From: a virus
Length of the DNA: 32,921 nucleotides
Virus record (IMG/VR): IMGVR_UViG_3300042876_001168
Coordinates: 1 to 32,921 of that record
Reading direction: 5' to 3' (one strand)
In this document: piece by piece, positions 31,331 through 32,921 of the stretch
Layout of the letters: every line of letters begins with the position of its first letter
How positions within the stretch are numbered: position 1 is the stretch's first letter
Position numbers and translations under genes: made by a program
The notes under the pieces: model-generated
Told to the model about the DNA's origin: nothing
Seen by the model: the letters and a program-made list of their open reading frames with translations, nothing else
Databases searched by the model: none

Positions 31331-31402
31331 AGCCGAAAACAGGACTTGAACCTGCAACCTTTCCCTTACGAAGGGAACGCTCTGCCATTGAGCTACATCG
31401 GC
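31331..31402 (-). tRNA. tRNA-Thr(CGU)
   Basis: Clear cloverleaf on the minus strand: acceptor GCCGATG/TTTCGGC (one T-T mismatch and one G-T), D-arm GCTC-AATGGCA-GAGC, anticodon stem TTCCC/GGGAA with loop TTCGTAA (anticodon CGT), T-arm GCAGG-TTCAAGT-CCTGT. No encoded CCA directly after the discriminator T. Likely decodes ACG codons during phage growth. Confidence 0.93.
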
Positions 31403-31407
31403 ATTCA

Positions 31408-31437
31408 GAATTCATAATTCCGAATTCATAATTTCAA
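31408..31437 (-). repeat. Direct repeats with possible tRNA promoter
   Basis: Two perfect 12-base direct repeats GAATTCATAATT (31408-31419 and 31422-31433) sit directly upstream of the tRNA. The minus strand gives TTGAAA (31437-31432) and a TATGAA about 15 bases later, a weak promoter possibility. Such AATTC repeats may equally be host dispersed repeats. Confidence 0.45.
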
Positions 31438-31566
31438 ACTTCCCGCCGCTCGGTTGCCTCTATCGAGTCCGTGTTAGCACCGATTAGCCTTCGCCGCCTT
31501 TCGTGGTCGGCTGGTTACGCTTCGGGGATTATTCAGTTGGTAAGGTTCCCTTCCAAAAAACGGGGC
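31438..31566. other. Short non-coding stretch
   Basis: Between the 73-residue gene and the tRNA promoter region. I see no gene; a small stem CTCG/CGAG is the only structure noted. Confidence 0.5.
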
Positions 31567-31788
31567 TCACTTATCTTTCAAGGTCTTCCCGATTTCATAC
31601 AATTTATTCAGCGCGTTGTCGTTCTCACTCAGTTCCATCGCCACTTGACCAACCAGCGCCTTGATCAGGTTGTTCGGCGCTTCACTCATCAACCGCCGCA
31701 GAACGTTCCGCATGTTGATGTTCGCCTGCTGTGCCTCGCGCAGTGTCGCGTTATATTGGTTCTTACCGATTTGTGCTGGAATTCCCAT
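31567..31788 (-). CDS. Hypothetical 73-residue helical protein
   Basis: MGIPAQIGKNQYNATLREAQ...; helical with MRNVLRRLMSEAPNNLIKALVGQ. No family recognised. GGAG lies about ten bases upstream of the start, and it overlaps the membrane gene by 26 bases. Confidence 0.6.
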   Translation of the reverse strand: MGIPAQIGKNQYNATLREAQQANINMRNVLRRLMSEAPNNLIKALVGQVAMELSENDNALNKLYEIGKTLKDK

Positions 31789-32083
31789 TGAGCAGCTTCT
31801 CCGCTTCCTCGTTCGCCTTCTTTTGCTCGGCGATCAGTCGGCTGTAATATTCAATGCCCATCGGCAGCGCGGCAACGGCAAAACACGCCGCCTGAAACCC
31901 AACCACATCCCATCCCACGCGGAACCCCGTAAGCGTCACCACACCAGAGACTCCCAGTACCACCATCGCAAAGGTCTGCCCCTGAATTTTGTGTGTTGCC
32001 ATCAGTCGGGTCAAAAACGCAACCACTGCCGAGAAAACCAACACAGCCAAAACAATGCCAAATGCCTGCCAATTCGTATCCAT
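31763..32083 (-). CDS. Membrane protein, about three segments
   Basis: 106 residues from ATG 32083, with AAGGAG nine bases upstream; the TTG three codons earlier lies directly on the ribosome site. Hydrophobic at about 7-28 (FGIVLAVLVFSAVVAFL), 40-55 and 62-80, then a charged C-terminal helix (YYSRLIAEQKKANEEAEKLL). Family not recognised. Possible holin-like or anchoring role. Confidence 0.65.
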   Translation of the reverse strand: MDTNWQAFGIVLAVLVFSAVVAFLTRLMATHKIQGQTFAMVVLGVSGVVTLTGFRVGWDVVGFQAACFAVAALPMGIEYYSRLIAEQKKANEEAEKLLNGNSSTNR

Positions 32084-32140
32084 TGCTTGCAACTCCTTCC
32101 AATAATTGCTATTCTTCGATCATGAACCGAACCAACAAAC

Positions 32141-32164
32141 CTTGTCCTGAGCGACTCCGAAGGG
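32141..32164. repeat. Fragment of a dispersed CTGAGCGA-type repeat
   Basis: The stretch TGTCCTGAGCGACTCCGAAG resembles a short palindromic repeat that I recall as dispersed through many environmental bacterial genomes (often as CCTTCGACTTCGCTCAGGACA). It lies between the winged-helix and membrane genes. Confidence 0.4.
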
Positions 32165-32179
32165 CGCGACCACCGTGAA

Positions 32180-32196
32180 AGCCAACCGCTAAAAGC
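32180..32196 (-). repeat. Short post-stop repeat, copy 2
   Basis: Second copy of the 17-base sequence (GCTTTTAGCGGTTGGCT on the minus strand), beginning at the base after the second position of the winged-helix TGA stop. One base differs from copy 1 at 2996-3012. Confidence 0.4.
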
Positions 32197-32652
32197 TCAT
32201 CCAACCTTGCACGCCCGCAGTTGACCATTGCGAAACAGGCTGTACTTGTCATGCAGCACGCTCTCCCCATCAGCCCGCCGTAACGCATCCGCTTCGTCGC
32301 GCGCCTTGCCCATCGCCACCGCCTGCTCGAAGCAGTCCTGCTCTCGTTGTTTTCGTCGGGTTGTATTTTTCTCCTGCTTCAGCGGGCGATTGCGCGCCAT
32401 CGTCGGCAGCCGCATAAACGATGCCGGCCCGCGCAGCACGATCGGTCGCACATGACCTCGCAGCGGCAGCCGTTTGATCAACCCCTCCTGTTCCAACTGC
32501 TTCAAATAATGCAATACCGTGGCGTCATTCTTGATCTCGCACGCCTTCCCCAGCACTCCCATCGGCGGAGACTTCCCCTTGTTCTTCTCCATGTAGATTC
32601 TGATCGCGCCCAATACGCGATAACGCATATTCGAGTGTGGTGCCCCGCTCAT
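32197..32652 (-). CDS. LexA-like winged-helix regulator
   Basis: 151 residues. Residues about 9-75 match the LexA N-terminal winged helix: RYRVLGAIRIYMEKNKGKSP, then PMGVLGKACEIKNDATVLHYLKQLEQEGLIKRL. The rest is a basic helical tail with no LexA peptidase motifs. An early regulator of phage genes is likely. It overlaps the upstream gene by four bases (ATGA). Confidence 0.7.
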   Translation of the reverse strand: MSGAPHSNMRYRVLGAIRIYMEKNKGKSPPMGVLGKACEIKNDATVLHYLKQLEQEGLIKRLPLRGHVRPIVLRGPASFMRLPTMARNRPLKQEKNTTRRKQREQDCFEQAVAMGKARDEADALRRADGESVLHDKYSLFRNGQLRACKVG

Positions 32653-32921
32653 GGCTTTCCTGCTCCTGCGCGCGCCTGCCTCTTTGCCCTTCGTTCATTC
32701 CCGCGGCGAATAGATTCCAGTGCTTCTTCATAGGTGTACACGTGGCGGGTGGCAAGGTGTCTTGTGCAAAAATGCGCATCGCGTTCTTCTGCGGTATTCA
32801 GGGGTGAAAAACACTCCTGGCATTGGTAGCAGGGGCAGCCGTCTTCGATCCACTTGGCAACTGTTTCATACAGCACTGCCAGCGCCTGTGGGTTGGGTGT
32901 GCCAGAAATTTGAACAGTCAT
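32649..32921 (-). CDS. Small zinc-finger protein at the window edge
   Basis: 90 residues; the ATG sits exactly on the last three bases of the window, so the true start may lie outside. CYQCQECFSPLNTAEERDAH then FCTRH gives a C2H2-like zinc finger (residues 31-55), followed by a basic tail (RRGNERRAKRQARAGAGK). Probably DNA binding. Confidence 0.65.
   Translation of the reverse strand: MTVQISGTPNPQALAVLYETVAKWIEDGCPCYQCQECFSPLNTAEERDAHFCTRHLATRHVYTYEEALESIRRGNERRAKRQARAGAGKP

Overview
The window is a 32.9 kb piece of a tailed double-stranded DNA phage or prophage with siphovirus-type gene content. Every gene I can support lies on the minus strand, so the genome reads from right (early, replication) to left (tail). 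Genes are tightly packed; many junctions are 4-base ATGA or TAATG overlaps, and starts usually carry AAGGAG-type ribosome sites. The host is bacterial. A short repeat at 32141-32164 and the style of the lipoprotein make me think of Chloroflexota-like or other environmental bacteria, but that is a guess. No integrase, repressor, endolysin or attachment site is visible, so I cannot tell an integrated prophage from a free phage or phage-plasmid.

Right arm, about 28.1-32.9 kb: small zinc-finger and winged-helix proteins, two small membrane or hypothetical proteins, a tRNA-Thr(CGU), a long structured non-coding stretch, and a ParB-like protein split over two overlapping frames (30096-31001 and 29288-30214). 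Next comes a small zinc protein whose reading frame runs through a (GA)13 repeat that decides its C-terminus.

Middle arm, about 22.3-28 kb: a membrane and DNA-translocation-like cluster. It holds a two-segment membrane protein, a lipoprotein with an 11-residue-periodic coiled coil and a second membrane anchor, an FtsK/HerA-type ATPase, a multi-spanning membrane protein and a winged-helix protein. The last resembles a replication initiator and carries three identical 14-bp iterons in its linker-coding part, so it probably contains the replication origin.

Packaging region, 16.0-21.8 kb: HNH nuclease, P27-type small terminase, two consecutive ParB-methyltransferase fusions, a second P27-type small terminase, and the large terminase. 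Two small genes follow. Then comes a low-GC island (14171-15401) encoding a PIN-domain nuclease and an unfamiliar 250-residue partner, preceded by a promoter with a LexA-box-like palindrome.

Head and tail region, 1-14.0 kb: two small membrane-associated proteins, portal, an unexpected MptE/DUF115-like protein, S49 prohead protease with an in-frame nested scaffold gene, P22-like HK97-fold coat protein, four head-tail connectors, tail tube with an Ig-like domain, tail assembly chaperones G and GT joined by a programmed -1 frameshift, tape measure, distal tail protein and a Gp37-like tail protein.

The least expected element is a pair of related small RNA loci (14035-14130 and 22232-22337). Each has a consensus -10 box, a conserved 7-bp hairpin supported by strand-specific wobble pairs, a conserved linker and an intrinsic terminator. 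I do not recognise the family.
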